Shown one piece after another: positions 1 to 11,062 of a stretch of 64,000 nt of DNA; the first letter of the stretch is position 1, and each line of letters opens with the position of its first letter. This DNA comes from Paguma larvata (lineage: Eukaryota; Chordata; Mammalia; Carnivora; Viverridae). The notes under the pieces are model-generated. The model had not been told where the DNA came from, ran no database searches, and saw nothing but the letters and a program-made list of their open reading frames with translations. The stretch lies in NCBI GenBank assembly GCA_030068075.1, contig CM057841.1, positions 4,772,565-4,836,564 on the forward strand, written 5' to 3'. The position numbers and the translations under genes were made by a program.

Positions 1-40
1 GCTACGGTTATCAAAGATCAAATCTCTAGCCCTTTGGGGA

Positions 41-400
41 TGTGACAGACTGAATGTGTTCCTCCAAAGTTGTATGTGAAATACCAATGCCCAGTAATTT
101 CAAAATGAGACTGTCTGGAGATAGGGCCTTAGCGGGATCCTTATCCTAATCCAATGGCTGGTGTCCTTCTAAGGAGACAGAGATGCCAGGGGCTCACACA
201 GGCCCAGCGGGATAACGTGAAGCAGCATCGAGGGGGCTGCCGTCTGCAAGCCAAGGGGGCCTCAGGAAGCACCAACCCTGTGGACACCTCGATCTCAGAC
301 TTCCAGCTTACGGAACCGCGGGAAGATAGATTTCCGTCCTTTAAGCCCCGCTGGTCTGTGATGCTTTGCTACAGCAGCCAGAGTAAAACTGAGACAGCGA
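41..400 (+). repeat. MLT1-like (ERVL-MaLR) LTR remnant
   Basis: The stretch reads like the widespread mammalian MaLR LTR: an opening resembling GACTGAATGTGTTCCTCC, a middle GGTGTCCTTCTAAGGAGACA, and an end with CTTCCAGC and a TGCTACAGCAGCC-like terminus. It is heavily diverged. The open frame across it is incidental. Family assignment is from memory of the consensus. Confidence 0.6.
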
Positions 401-796
401 ACAGAAGGAGCTACATAGAGCTCCCGCCGCGCAAACTTCCCTCGCGTGAGAGTCCCCAGACCCTGCTCCAAGCGAGCAGCCACCGAACAGAGAATCTCCT
501 TCATTCTGTTCTTGAAATGCCAAGTACACAGATAGCCAGTGGGATTCAGGACCAAGGACAGTGGCCAGTCAGACCCACAGTAAAGCCCAGAGCTGAAAGA
601 ATGAAGCCATCTCCTCTCAGAATCCCTCTACCTGAGGCGGAGGAGCCCACCCAGAGAGTGTCACCAAAGGAGACCATGAGACCAAACAGAGACCTTGGCA
701 CAGCGTGGTGAAAAAGAGTCTGAAATTCCCACAAATTACTGTTGTTTGATGGCCAAGTGTTGGCAAACTTTCTGTGAAGGCCCAGATGGTTAAATA

Positions 797-1005
797 TTTT
801 TTTAAAAAAATTTGTTTCATGTTTATTTATTGTTGAGAGAGAGAGAGAGAGAGAGCCAGGAGGGGCAGAGAGAGGGAGACATAGAATCCAAAGCAGGCTG
901 CAGGCTCTGAGCTGTCAGCACACAGCCTAACATGGGTCTCAAACCCACAAACCATGAGATCATGACCTGAGCGAAGGTCAGATGCTTAACCGACTGAGCC
1001 TCCCC
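797..1005 (-). repeat. CAN-SINE (feline type)
   Basis: On the minus strand the element starts with a tRNA-like head near 1005 and ends in a CT/GA-rich stretch and an A-rich tail near 800. The hallmark GAGATCATGACCTGAGC is present (plus-strand reading). Confidence 0.9.
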
Positions 1006-1015
1006 AATATATGTA

Positions 1016-1186
1016 TTTTTTATGTTTATTTATTTGAGAGAGAATGAGCCAGTAGAGAATCCCAAGCAGGCTCTGCACTGACAGCACAGAGCCCAATGTG
1101 GGGCTTGATCCCACAAACTGTGGGATCATGACCTGAACCAAAACAAGAATCGTAGGCTTAACCAACTGAGCCACCCAAGTGCCCTC
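1016..1186 (-). repeat. CAN-SINE (feline type), shortened
   Basis: A second minus-oriented SINE lies almost head-to-tail with the previous one. GGGATCATGACCTGA and ACTGAGCCACCCAAGTGCC are recognisable, and the CT-rich part is short. Confidence 0.88.
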
Positions 1187-1580
1187 CCCCCAAGATGGTA
1201 AATATTTCACGCTTTGCAGGTCACAGGAGCTCTCTCATATTCTTTCCATTTTATTGTACAACCCTTCCAAAAGTTACAAACCATTCTTGCTTTGCAGGCC
1301 ATGTAAACGCAGGTCTGGCCTCTGGATTGTGGTTTGCTAACCCCTGGTCTCTGATCTCTGACTTGGGACTGGAGGATTCAAGACGGTGACAGCAGAGCAG
1401 GAGACCGATATGCGGCCTGTGTGGTTGCACAGGTTGTACATCCACAAAGCAGGCCCTGCTGTCACCTGTCCTTACCAGATGCTCAGGAACGTGGCACCAG
1501 GCCTGTGGGCATCTCTGAAGTCCCTAAGTTAGGTCTAAAGAGAGAGAAGTCTGAAACTTGGCCATCAGGCCACCACCCGA
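1187..1580. other. intergenic stretch, no gene seen
   Basis: Between the SINE pair and the zinc-finger pseudogene I see only short random frames. It may include the former 3' untranslated region of the pseudogene, but no clear AATAAA close to the stop was noticed on the minus strand. Confidence 0.4.
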
Positions 1581-1583
1581 GGC

Positions 1584-2914
<1,331 letters not shown>

Positions 2915-3029
2915 CTGAAAGAGACCAAAACCACGAACATCACCGTGGAGCCTGCTTCCAGCGCTAGGAGAGAGGAGGGCTGGGAAGCAGGTAACGCAAA
3001 GAGAGGCCCCCTCACGCGCTTCCCAAGGG

Positions 3030-3265
3030 TTCTAGAATGAAGACTGAATGTTTGTGTCCCCTCCCTCGCATTCCTGGGTTGAAATCCAAAACCCCAGGTG
3101 ACCGCGTTAGAGGTGGGGACATTAGGAGGTGAGTAGGTCACCAGGCCGGAGCCCTCCCAAATGGGATTATAAACGGGCCTCATAAGAGGGGTCCCAGAGA
3201 GCGCCCCCAACCCCTCCTCCATGCCAGGACAGAGAAGGCACTGCCCAGGAACCAGGAAGCGCTCC
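3030..3265 (+). repeat. MLT1-like LTR remnant abutting the KRAB exon
   Basis: GACTGAATGTTTGTGTCCCC near the start, GGTGGGGACATTAGGAGGTG in the middle and CCAGGAACCAGGAAGCGC at the end follow the MLT1 order. The right end falls where the KRAB-A box of the pseudogene should continue, so the insertion seems to have cut that exon or replaced its end. Confidence 0.6.
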
Positions 3266-3370
3266 CGTTCTGGAAGTCTCCAGCATCACATCTCCGTACA
3301 GGTCCGTCTGAACCGGCTCCAGCTGCTGCCATTCCTCCTGGGTGACAGCCACGTCCCTGACAAAGTCATC
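3266..3370 (-). pseudogene. KRAB-A box remnant of the same broken ZNF gene
   Basis: On the minus strand the reading DVAVTQEEWQQLEP...LYGDVMLE is a clear KRAB-A box, the module that recruits TRIM28 in this family. Compared with the usual DVAVxFTQEEW it lacks two residues, a 6-base in-frame loss. The downstream NYRNLVSLG part is missing because the MLT1-like LTR starts right after SRT. A splice acceptor (GGCCCAG) precedes it. It lies about 350 bases upstream of the finger exon, the normal order for a KRAB-ZNF gene. Together with the frameshifts in the finger exon this marks a dead gene. Confidence 0.82.
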
Positions 3371-4240
3371 TGGGCCACCCAGGCCCGTGGGGGAGGTGGG
3401 GCAGGGAGCTGGCTTCCGTGGGTCATCCCAGGGAAGACCCCCTGCACACCAGCACAGAGCTGGGCACATAGTAGGTTCTCAAGAAACAGCTGTGATCACG
3501 CTGACCGTTATTATTACAGGGTGGAGGCCAAGGCTGTGGGAGAGTCCCTAAGGCCATCCCCAGGTTTGATGATTCTTTATGAGGACCCACAGGACTCGAC
3601 ACAAAATCGTACCTGTGACCGCCCTGCCCCAGGTGATGGGGAGATGGGCCCTGGAGGGGACCCAGCCGACAGAGGCTCATTCAGTTCTCTGGCCACCCAG
3701 CCTGAGCCACCCATGAGGGGGGTGAAGGGACAGCACTACTCACCAGGGCCTTGTCAGCCAGCAGCTGGGCGGCCGTCCCTCACTGCCCAGGTGATGGGGG
3801 GCTAGTGGCGGAGTCTGGAGGCTGGCGTGGCGGCCGTGGGGGGGGGCGAGGTGGAGGGAGAACAAGAGACGGAGGACAGTGAGGGACCAAGCCTAGCTCT
3901 GCCTCTGGGATGTGTGTGTGTGCGTGCGCACACACACACACAGATACACACACAGCGAAAACACAGAGTGACACCCACAGCCACACCCTCTTCTCATCCA
4001 CAGACACAGAGACACGGCAGCCACACCACATGGGTCCACGCTACCTAGACACGCACGGTGTGGCTGGGGAGGTGGGCAGCGGGGACATCTCTCCCAGGCA
4101 GGATCAGACACAGGCCCACCATCCCGGGCCCAGCTCACGGGGCTCTGGAGACAAGCAAGGCCTCTGTCCTCTGTGTGCACCCAGACCTTGTTCACAGCTC
4201 CCCTCTGACAGATGTCACCCTGACCCTGGGCTGGTGTCAG
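3371..4240. other. Intergenic/intronic sequence with MIR-like pieces
   Basis: This would be the intron upstream of the KRAB exon of the pseudogene. A fragment near 3,460-3,510 (GGGCACATAGTAGG) looks like the end of a MIR or L2 element. No conserved exon is recognised. Confidence 0.35.
3909..3952. repeat. (TG)n-GCGTGCGC-(CA)n palindromic microsatellite
   Basis: A TG run passes through GCGTGCGC into a CA run, so the stretch is nearly self-complementary and almost wholly alternating purine-pyrimidine. Confidence 0.9.
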
Positions 4241-4242
4241 GC

Positions 4243-4445
4243 CACAGAAGCCTGAAACCTGGGTTCAAATCCCAGCTCTGCCATTTACCTGCTGTGTATC
4301 TTTGGGCAAGTGACTTCACCTCCACGTGCCTCAGTTTCCCCATCTGGACAATGAGGATGAGGTGCCCGTCACACAGGCTCATTCCGAGGTTTCAGCAAGT
4401 GGTAAATCTCTTAAAAAAGTGTGTGCCACATAGTAAGAATATGGA
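4243..4445 (+). repeat. MIR element
   Basis: GGGTTCAAATCCCAGCTCTGCC followed by GTGTATCTTTGGGCAAGTGAC, CTCAGTTTCCCCATCTG and an end near CACATAGTAAGAAT is a well-preserved MIR in plus orientation. Confidence 0.88.
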
Positions 4446-4456
4446 CATATTTTAAT

Positions 4457-4557
4457 ATTTTTCTTTTTCAAGTAAGCACCATGCCCAGCGTAGCCTTGAA
4501 CTCACAACCATGAGCTCAAGAGTTGCATACTCTGCTGACTGAGCCAGCCAGGTGCCC
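4457..4557 (-). repeat. Short tRNA-only CAN-SINE relative
   Basis: Only the tRNA-like half is present: GAACTCACAACCATGAGCTC, ACTGAGCCAGCCAGGTGCCCC. There is no GA-rich or AATAAA-type tail of normal length. Confidence 0.75.
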
Positions 4558-4699
4558 CTGTTTAATTTTACTTTATTATTACCATCTGTATATATAATAC
4601 CCCTCCCCTCCCCTCCCACTAAACCGGGATTCCTTTTACTATTAGCCTTTATCCCAGGACTCTGCGTAGGATTTGATCTACAACAAGCCCCCCCCCACC

Positions 4700-5505
4700 C
4701 GGTTTCTTTTGGTCAAATACACTTAACATAAAATTTACCATTTTTCCAAATTTAAAGTGTACAATTCGGCAGCATTTAACTCATAGACAATTTGTATACT
4801 GATCGTTGCTGTCCACCTCCAAACCAAAACATCTCCATCACCCCAAAAGGAGACCCTGTACCCACTAAGCGGTCTCTCCCCACTCTGTCTTTCCTTCCCC
4901 TGGCCCTGGCCCCCGACAACCATGGGTCTGCTTTCTGTCTCCACGGACTTACCTGCTCCGGACATGTCATATAAACAGAATCACACGGTACATGAGCGTC
5001 TGTGTCTGGCTCCTTTCACTGAGCACGATGTTTCCAGAGTTCACCTATGCCATAGTGTGTGTCAGGCCTTCGCCCTTCTCGGCGGCTGTATAATATCCAC
5101 GGCTCCCTCCGTCCGAACTGCTCTGGTTGTCGCTGTTGTTTAGGTAATAGTAACTGCAGCGCCGCCGCCGGCAGTTTCACAGCGTGCACTTGCTGCGTGC
5201 CCAGCTCCACACCGAGCGGGGTCTCTCCTCCCCGCAGTGCCGGTGCCGCGCGGAGCTCCGCAGAGGTGCAGACCCCTGGGCCCCGCCCGGGAAGACCTGC
5301 CCGGATTCGTCTGCGTGGACATTTGGGTTGTGTCCGCCTTCTGGCGATGTAGTACTGCTGTGAATATGCACGGCCAAGGGGTTCTCGGAGTCCCTGTTTT
5401 CACTTCTTGGAGGCATATACACACCCGAGTGGAACTCCTGGGTCACGTGGTAATTCCGTGTTCAGCTTACCACGGAGCGGCCAAACTGAATTTCCACAGC
5501 AACGA
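4700..5505. repeat. L1 fragment interrupted by a CpG-rich insertion
   Basis: ACATAAAATTTACCATTTTTCC, the CTGTACCCACTAAGC block, CATGGGTCTGCTTTCTGTC and GGACATTTGGGTTGTGTCC follow the order of a common old L1 segment (3' part). The expected block between GGCTGTATAATATCCA (5,085-5,098) and GGACATTTGGG (from 5,318) is replaced by about 213 CpG-rich bases listed separately. The L1 text resumes and runs to about 5,505. Confidence 0.7.
5098..5310 (-). repeat. Inverted-repeat arm A (copy of CpG-island segment)
   Basis: This segment is the reverse complement of 6,583-6,818, at close to 90% identity by eye outside a gap of about 23 bases. Shared landmarks are GGCTCCCTCCGTCCGA, GGTTGTCGCTGTTGTTTA, GAGCGGGGTCTCTCCTCCCC and CCCGGATTCGT. 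It interrupts an L1 fragment, so arm A is the likely inserted copy and 6.6 kb the source. Confidence 0.85.
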
Positions 5506-5639
5506 CAGGTCCTTTTAAATGATAAGAAACTCGGGAAATACAAAAGCGGAGGAGACCAGGGTCTTTTAGGTCACCTGGGGCCACAGAGTCTCAGAACCTG
5601 CATTTTTAACTGGTCTTCCTTCCCACCAAACGCCCTGTA

Positions 5640-6285
5640 CGTATACTCTAAATACCATATTGCCCTGTGTATGAGGCGTAATCACACTAAAGACCATATA
5701 TATCATACGTATATGATATATATGAATATACATGACGTGTATATACGATTTATACATATTAAATATCATACATACGCTATATGTGGTCCAGTCATACACT
5801 AAATATCACATATACTGTGGTAGCGTCCCCTCCCTAAGGAAAAAAAAAAACTCAAGGCAACCTTTCTATTCACGGATGTGACAACATCCCTCACGACCTT
5901 GTAACATGAGACCACTTAATCGGACTGCGTGTTTGTGTGTTACCGTATATGGGAGACAAAAATGTAAAAGATATACGGAAAACCACGCCACGTGGTGTTC
6001 AGGGCTCAGGTCTTTGGGTAGGAACTCAACTGAACTGTGGGCAGGGGATAAAATTGCTTCCTGGAAAGGAAAGCCTCCGTGTCAGGACTCTGCCAAATCC
6101 TGCTACAATCCCTCTATGTGATAAATGATACCTCTATACATGTTGTGCTATGGTACCAAGCACCATATATACCTGTATATGGCATTTAAGCACGCACACT
6201 AAATACTGTATACATGTGTGTAATATATATGTAAGCTCATTATACATATATCATTGTTACACATCGGCATATAAACCTGTTTTCC
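5640..6285. repeat. AT-rich, TATA/CATA-rich low-complexity region
   Basis: Two blocks (about 5,640-5,830 and 6,120-6,285) are made of ATATATCATA, GTATATGATATATATG and related strings with many short self-complementary words. They are separated by ordinary sequence. No gene is seen. Confidence 0.6.
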
Positions 6286-6449
6286 CATCTGTAAGGTGAG
6301 GGACCTAATACCCCTATCTTATAGGGTCGGTGTGAGTTGGTGCCGGGCAAAGGGCTTCCAAAGTGTGGTTACTAAATTGCAAAACTTCCACTACTGGAGA
6401 AGGGGACGGGCTTTTCATTTTTCTGCCTCAGTTTCCACATGTACAAAGG

Positions 6450-7080
6450 GGGCAAAATCCTAGTGCGGAGCGGGAGGGGAGCTCCTGTGCGGTTTAAGAA
6501 GATAACAGGTGTCTCTCCGGTTTCCACGGGCGTGCGCGGCAGCATCTCGCGAGAGCACCAGAAGCCCCAGGCTCCGCCCCCCACGAATCCGGGCGGGTCT
6601 TCCCCGGGCGGGGCTCAGGGGTCTGCACCTCCGAGGAGCTCCGCGCGGCGCCGACACTGCGGGGAGGAGAGACCCCGCTCGGTGGGGAGCTGACCCAGGC
6701 GCGGAGCTCGACGCCCGGCACGCAGCAAGTTCAAGCTCCGAAACTGCCAGCGGCGGCGCTAGTTACTATTACTTAAACAACAGCGACAACCAGGGCAGCT
6801 CGGACGGAGGGAGCCGCGAGCCCCGCCCAGGTGCTGGTCTCGCACCCATTGTCCGGGCGGGGAAACTGAGGCAAGGAGGGGCGGGGGATTCGCAGCCACT
6901 TCCGGGTTCCTCGCCACGACGAATACCTGGCCTACCCACCAGCGGCCACATGGCGGCGGCTAGGGTCACTCCGCGGTCTGTCCCGGGGAGAACACGGCCT
7001 GCACCTGCGCGCCTCGCCTCTCCCGCCCTGGCCCCGGGGGGGCCACGCCCCCCTCCGCGCTTCCAGAAACCTCCACGGTG
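6450..7080 (-). promoter_or_regulatory. CpG island, probable promoter of the broken KRAB-ZNF
   Basis: The region is densely CpG-rich and GC-rich, with GGGCGGG boxes, an ETS-type CACTTCCGGG near 6,897 and an ACATGGCGGCGGC word near 6,948 that fits the YY1 ATGGCGGC core. It lies about 3.5 kb upstream of the KRAB remnant on the minus strand, the usual geometry for a KRAB-ZNF promoter. A plus-strand or bidirectional role is not excluded. The strand assignment is inference. Confidence 0.6.
6583..6818 (+). repeat. Inverted-repeat arm B (inside the CpG island)
   Basis: Partner of 5,098-5,310 in opposite orientation, with 1.27 kb between the arms. Arm B is about 23 bases longer because of an extra GAGCTCGACGCC-like block, and it is continuous with CpG-island sequence on both sides, so it looks like the parental copy. 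Confidence 0.85.
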
Positions 7081-7084
7081 AGGA

Positions 7085-7645
7085 TTCCGAGGCGGGTAGG
7101 AGGGAGGATAAGGGAGGAAGGAGAGGGGAGGGAGGTGGATAGGGAGGGGTTAGAGGGAGGAGAAGGGAAGGGGAAGAGCTTCAAGTAAGGAGGACAGGAG
7201 GGAGGAGTGGGGAGGAGGAGAGGGAGGGGCTTGGAAGGAGGACGCAGGAGGTAAGCGGAGGGGCTTGGAGGGGGACGAAGGGAGGGAAGGTCTTGGAGGG
7301 AAGAGGTAAGGGGTGGGACTTGGAGCGGGAGGAGGGCAGGAGGAAGCAGGAGAGGGAGGGTAGGCTGCGAGGGGCTGAGAGGGAGGAGGAGGGCGGAGGG
7401 CAGTGGGAAGAAAGAGGAGGGAAGGTGAGCGAAGGAGGGAAGGGAGGGTAGGAAGAGGAAGCTATAGAAGGAGAGGCGGTTGGAAAGGACCGGGTAGGAG
7501 CACAGCTGGAGGAAGGAAGAGAGGAGGGGCGAGTGGGGGGAGAGGAGGTGGAGAAAGGGGAGCTGGAAAGGGGATCCGGGAGGAGCTGGGGAGGGGAGGA
7601 GGCTAGGTGGACGGTGAGGCACAGGAGGAGGGAGGAAGGGCGATG
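7085..7645 (+). repeat. Polypurine (GGA/GGGA-rich) tract
   Basis: For about 560 bases the plus strand is almost entirely G and A with only scattered pyrimidines, built from GGGAGG, GGAGGA and GAGGGG words. The minus strand therefore shows long Ser/Pro/Leu-rich open frames, which are composition artefacts. Confidence 0.9.
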
Positions 7646-7694
7646 AAAGAAACCGTCAGAAGGTGACTGGTTACAAACGGGTGGGAGCAGGGTC

Positions 7695-7800
7695 TCTGAC
7701 ACAGGGCCGCCTGGGTTCAGATCCCAGCTGCGCGTCCTTGGACCAGTGTTGTCATTTTCTCAGCTGCAGAGAGGTTGCGTGTGCAGAAACCTACCTTGTA
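7695..7800 (+). repeat. MIR fragment
   Basis: CTGGGTTCAGATCCCAGCTG, then CCTTGGACCAGTG and TCATTTTCTCAGCTG, match the MIR core in order. Confidence 0.7.
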
Positions 7801-8680
7801 GGGCTGCTCTGTGGGTTGCAGGGTCATTCACACAGCCTTCTTCTCCAAGGACCTCTAAGGGACCCTGTAAAGCCGCGCTGTCCCGCAGACCTCCTGCTCG
7901 AGTCCCCGATGCTCTGTGTCCGCACCGCCTGATGCCCTGGAGATGTGGCCAGCGCGGCCGTGGAACTGAACTTAGCTGCGTTTAATTTTAACTAATGTAA
8001 GTTGTCACAGTTACATGCGGCCCCTGGCTGCTGTTCTCAGCGGTGCAGCTCTGAAGCCTTAGTTAGCTATTTTTATTGTCTATGCTAAGCTTCTCTTGTG
8101 TTTTGTAACCGTTTGGCGGGTCCTCTTGAAAACCCTACAGCCACAACAGTAACAACAGCAATACCGGGCTTCCTGGGTCTTAAGTGCCAGGGACTGTTTT
8201 AGACAGGAGACATGGGTTAACCCATTGGGGCCTCCCCGTATGTTCGTGGGGTGTGCCCTCTTACAGTGTATCTCCACAACTCTCACTACCGCCGTCACTT
8301 AGTGAGTGGGTACTATGTGCCAGGTGCCCGAGAAACTTGACACCTACAGTAGAATTGACTGCAGGAGGAGGCGGGGCTTCCGCTACGGAGTGGAGTTCAG
8401 GAAAGGGTCTGCAAGGCGGGGACTGGCGCGTGGCTGTGTTTTTGTCTCTACTTGGATCGAAGCTAAGAAATCCCGGATTTCGCAGAGAAGGGATGGGCAG
8501 AGCAGAACTCCCCTCTCCCGAAGGCTCCCTCTGCTGCCCAGGGGCACGCTTGTGTGGTCATACACGATCTCTTCCCGTGAACTGGTTTTTGGGTGTGTAT
8601 TTCACGTCATTACTCTTTCCTCTTCTCTGCCCCCAGCCTGCCTTTTCTTTTTCCTTTTAAAACTTTCTCTTTAGAATATT
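7801..8680. other. Intergenic stretch, no gene seen
   Basis: Mixed sequence with short frames only. A GTACTATGTGCCAGGTGCC phrase near 8,310 and an upstream AAGTGCCAGGGACTGTTTT phrase are typical of decayed L2/MIR elements. No exon with family similarity is recognised. Confidence 0.4.
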
Positions 8681-8960
8681 AAAAATGGCCACACATTTGT
8701 TCCATCCCTTGCTACCAAGAGTTAGACTCTGTTTTCCCATTCCTTGAATCTGTGCTGTCCCTGTAGCTTGCTTCGGCCAATAGAATATGGTGGAAATGAT
8801 GGCATAGGAGTTTGGAAGTTAGACCTTCTGATTCTGTCACCAATTCCAGCATGTGCCCCCCCCCCCCACCATACCACCAAGTAATTCTCTGCCACTAGCG
8901 GGGTGTTGGAGACCCCATCTACCTGGAGATAGTATCAGTTTGAAATAGTTGAATAATACA
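8681..8960. repeat. Probable old LTR/MaLR-like remnant
   Basis: GCTGTCCCTGTAGCTTGC, TTCGGCCAATAGAATATGG and a C-rich run at about 8,858 look like a common mammalian LTR remnant (GACCAATAGAATGTGG type). The family is not assigned with certainty. Confidence 0.45.
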
Positions 8961-9139
8961 CCTTCCCGAAGGGCTTTCCCTAGTGGCACTCCCACCACCA
9001 GTGTGTGAGAATGCCTGTCTCTGCTACTGCCCCCCCTTCAGAGGCAGTGGCCTTGAGCTGAATTTTTGGATGGAAGAAGGTCAAAGTGTGTGTGGGGGGT
9101 GGAGACCATGCTTTGCCCCCCCAGTGTCTTGTCTCCACT

Positions 9140-9310
9140 TCTTCCACAATGCTAGAACCCCTAGGTTTTAGCTGCATTTCCCAGCCTCCCTTGCAGCTAG
9201 GCTTGGCCAAGCACCTAGGTTCTGATGAATGAGGTGCCTCTGGCAGCGTCGTGAGAGCGTCCAGCCAGAGCACTGTTCCTTCAGATTGTGGTGTTGCCAC
9301 TTCCCTGTTA
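9140..9310. repeat. Old interspersed repeat remnant, family uncertain
   Basis: GCATTTCCCAGCCTCCCTTG followed by CAGCTAGGCTTGGCC and GTTCTGATGAATGAGG is a phrase seen in many mammalian intergenic repeats. I cannot name the family. Confidence 0.4.
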
Positions 9311-9321
9311 AGGAACCATGT

Positions 9322-9532
9322 GGGGGGCGCCTGGGTGCCTCAGTCAGTTAAGCATCCAACTTCAGCTCAGGTCATGATCTCTCATAGTTTGTGAGTTCGA
9401 GCCCCACATCAGGCTCTGTGCTGACAGCTCAGAGCCTGGAGCCTGCTTCGGATTCTGCGTCTACCTCTATCCCTCTTGCCCCTTCCCCACTTGTGCTCTG
9501 TCTCTCTTCTCAAAAATAAATATTAAAAAAAT
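9322..9532 (+). repeat. CAN-SINE (feline type)
   Basis: GGGCGCCTGGGTGCCTCAG head, CAGCTCAGAGCCTGGAGCC middle and an AAAAATAAATATTAAAAAAA tail. Confidence 0.95.
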
Positions 9533-9547
9533 GGAACTTTGGGAAGG

Positions 9548-9700
9548 AGACTTAGTTTCTCCCTGACTCAGTTTCCTCATCTGTACAGTGGGGATAGGGA
9601 TAGTGTGTAACTCGCAGTGTTGTTGTGAAGGACAAAAGGAGTCACGCAGTGAGACGTGTACAGCAGTTCTGGGCACATGGGTTCTGTTATGTGTGGCCAT
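9548..9700 (+). repeat. MIR element
   Basis: CTCAGTTTCCTCATCTGTAC, TGGGGATAGGGATAG and GTGTTGTTGTGAAGGAC are the 3' half of MIR. Confidence 0.85.
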
Positions 9701-10877
9701 TAACATCATAATAATTTTATCATCACCTCCTAAGGTTGATGTGAGGTTCAAGTGCAACTCCACTCCATGCCTGGTATCAGAACAAGTTTCCCTAGTGTTT
9801 ATTGGTCTCCCAAGACCAGGGAGAGATATTAGGGGGGAATTACATCCATCCACTTCCGCCCCCCCCCCAGCACCACTAAAGGAGGTTCAATACCTTTTCC
9901 ATTCTTTCATCATAGATATTTATTTGCCCAACAAATATTTCCCAAGGCATGAAAATTCATAGGATGGATCTTTCTTTTGCTCAAGTTTCTTAAAGAACTG
10001 CCTGGAGAGATGTGGGTGTTTATTTATAAGTGATCACCTGCTTTACAGAGAAGGCGAGGAGAGGGACAGAAGTGGAGGAGGAGGAGGAGAGGCAGGTGCG
10101 AAGCTGGCGTTGTTTTCACCGCTGGGTTCACCGTGGCGCCGGCAGGCTGGTGTGGCGCCGGCAGGCTGGTGCGCGCAGAGGTGTGTGGGAGGAGGGAGGG
10201 GGGGATAACTGGGTCAAGAAGGAGCCTGAGGTTTTTTTTTTCTTCTTCTTTCCCCTTTAGTAGTGGGGGAGAGAGACTAAGAAATAAAGTGGATGTCTGA
10301 TATATGAATACTTCTATTTCCTGCGTCCTTTGATAACCAGGATCTCCAGGGACAGGAGGCTTCGGGGTGACCAGGGAGTCTTTCACTCAGTCAATATCTG
10401 AGGACCTTCTCTGTGCAGGCACAGCCCTCGGAGCTGGGAATCCAGCAGCGAGCGAGCCGAAGTGCCTGTCTTAGGGAGCCACTAGTGCTAATTTCTGAGT
10501 GGGATCAGAGGCAGTGAGTGGAGAGCGGGGTAGGGGGGAGGCGGCTTCAGCTTTGGCCGTCAGAGAAGATCTCTCTCAGAAGGTGACATCTGAGCCGAGC
10601 CCTGATTAGCAGTACACACAGTAGGAGAAGAAACGCTACTGTTTCTACGCTACTCGTTTATTGAAACACTGCAGTGGCAGAGACAACAGAGCATACTTCT
10701 TATCTGAAGTATCGTATCTGAAACCGGACCGCCTGGTGCCTTTCAGAAAAACTAACAATGAAATTGTACAAGCTACAGGGTAGTATTGAAAGTAAGGCAG
10801 CGTGCCTTTCATGTATTTGTCACTCAGACTTTTTTTAATTATGTAGGTACATGACTTTGATTTTAAAAAGTAGTTTT
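9701..10877. other. Intergenic stretch with purine runs and L2-like pieces
   Basis: A GAGGAGGAGG block lies at 10,074-10,090. A direct duplication of GTGGCGCCGGCAGGCTGGTG lies at 10,132-10,170. A phrase near 10,400-10,470 (CTCTGTGCAGGCACAGCCC) looks like an L2 3' end. No gene is recognised. Confidence 0.4.
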
Positions 10878-11062
10878 AGGGGCACCTGGGTGGCTCAGTC
10901 GGTTAAGCGTCCAACTTTGGCTTAGGTCATGATCTCTTGGTTCATGAGTTGGAGCCCCATGACAGGCTCTGTGCTGGTAGCTCAGAGCTTAGAGCCTGCT
11001 TCGGATTCTGTGTCTCCCTCTCTCTCCACCCCTCTCCCACTTGCGTTCTCTCTCTCCAGAGC
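10878..11062 (+). repeat. CAN-SINE (feline type)
   Basis: GGGGCACCTGGGTGGCTCAG head and GGTAGCTCAGAGCTTAGAGC middle. The A-rich tail is missing, and after CTCTCTCTCC unique sequence and a short CA run follow. Confidence 0.93.

Noticed and set aside
154..711. A 185-residue plus-strand frame at the window start
   Set aside because: It runs across an MLT1-like LTR, has no recognisable domain and no conserved motif.
6966..7702. Ser/Pro/Leu-rich minus-strand frames over the polypurine tract
   Set aside because: The pyrimidine-only strand lacks stop codons by composition.
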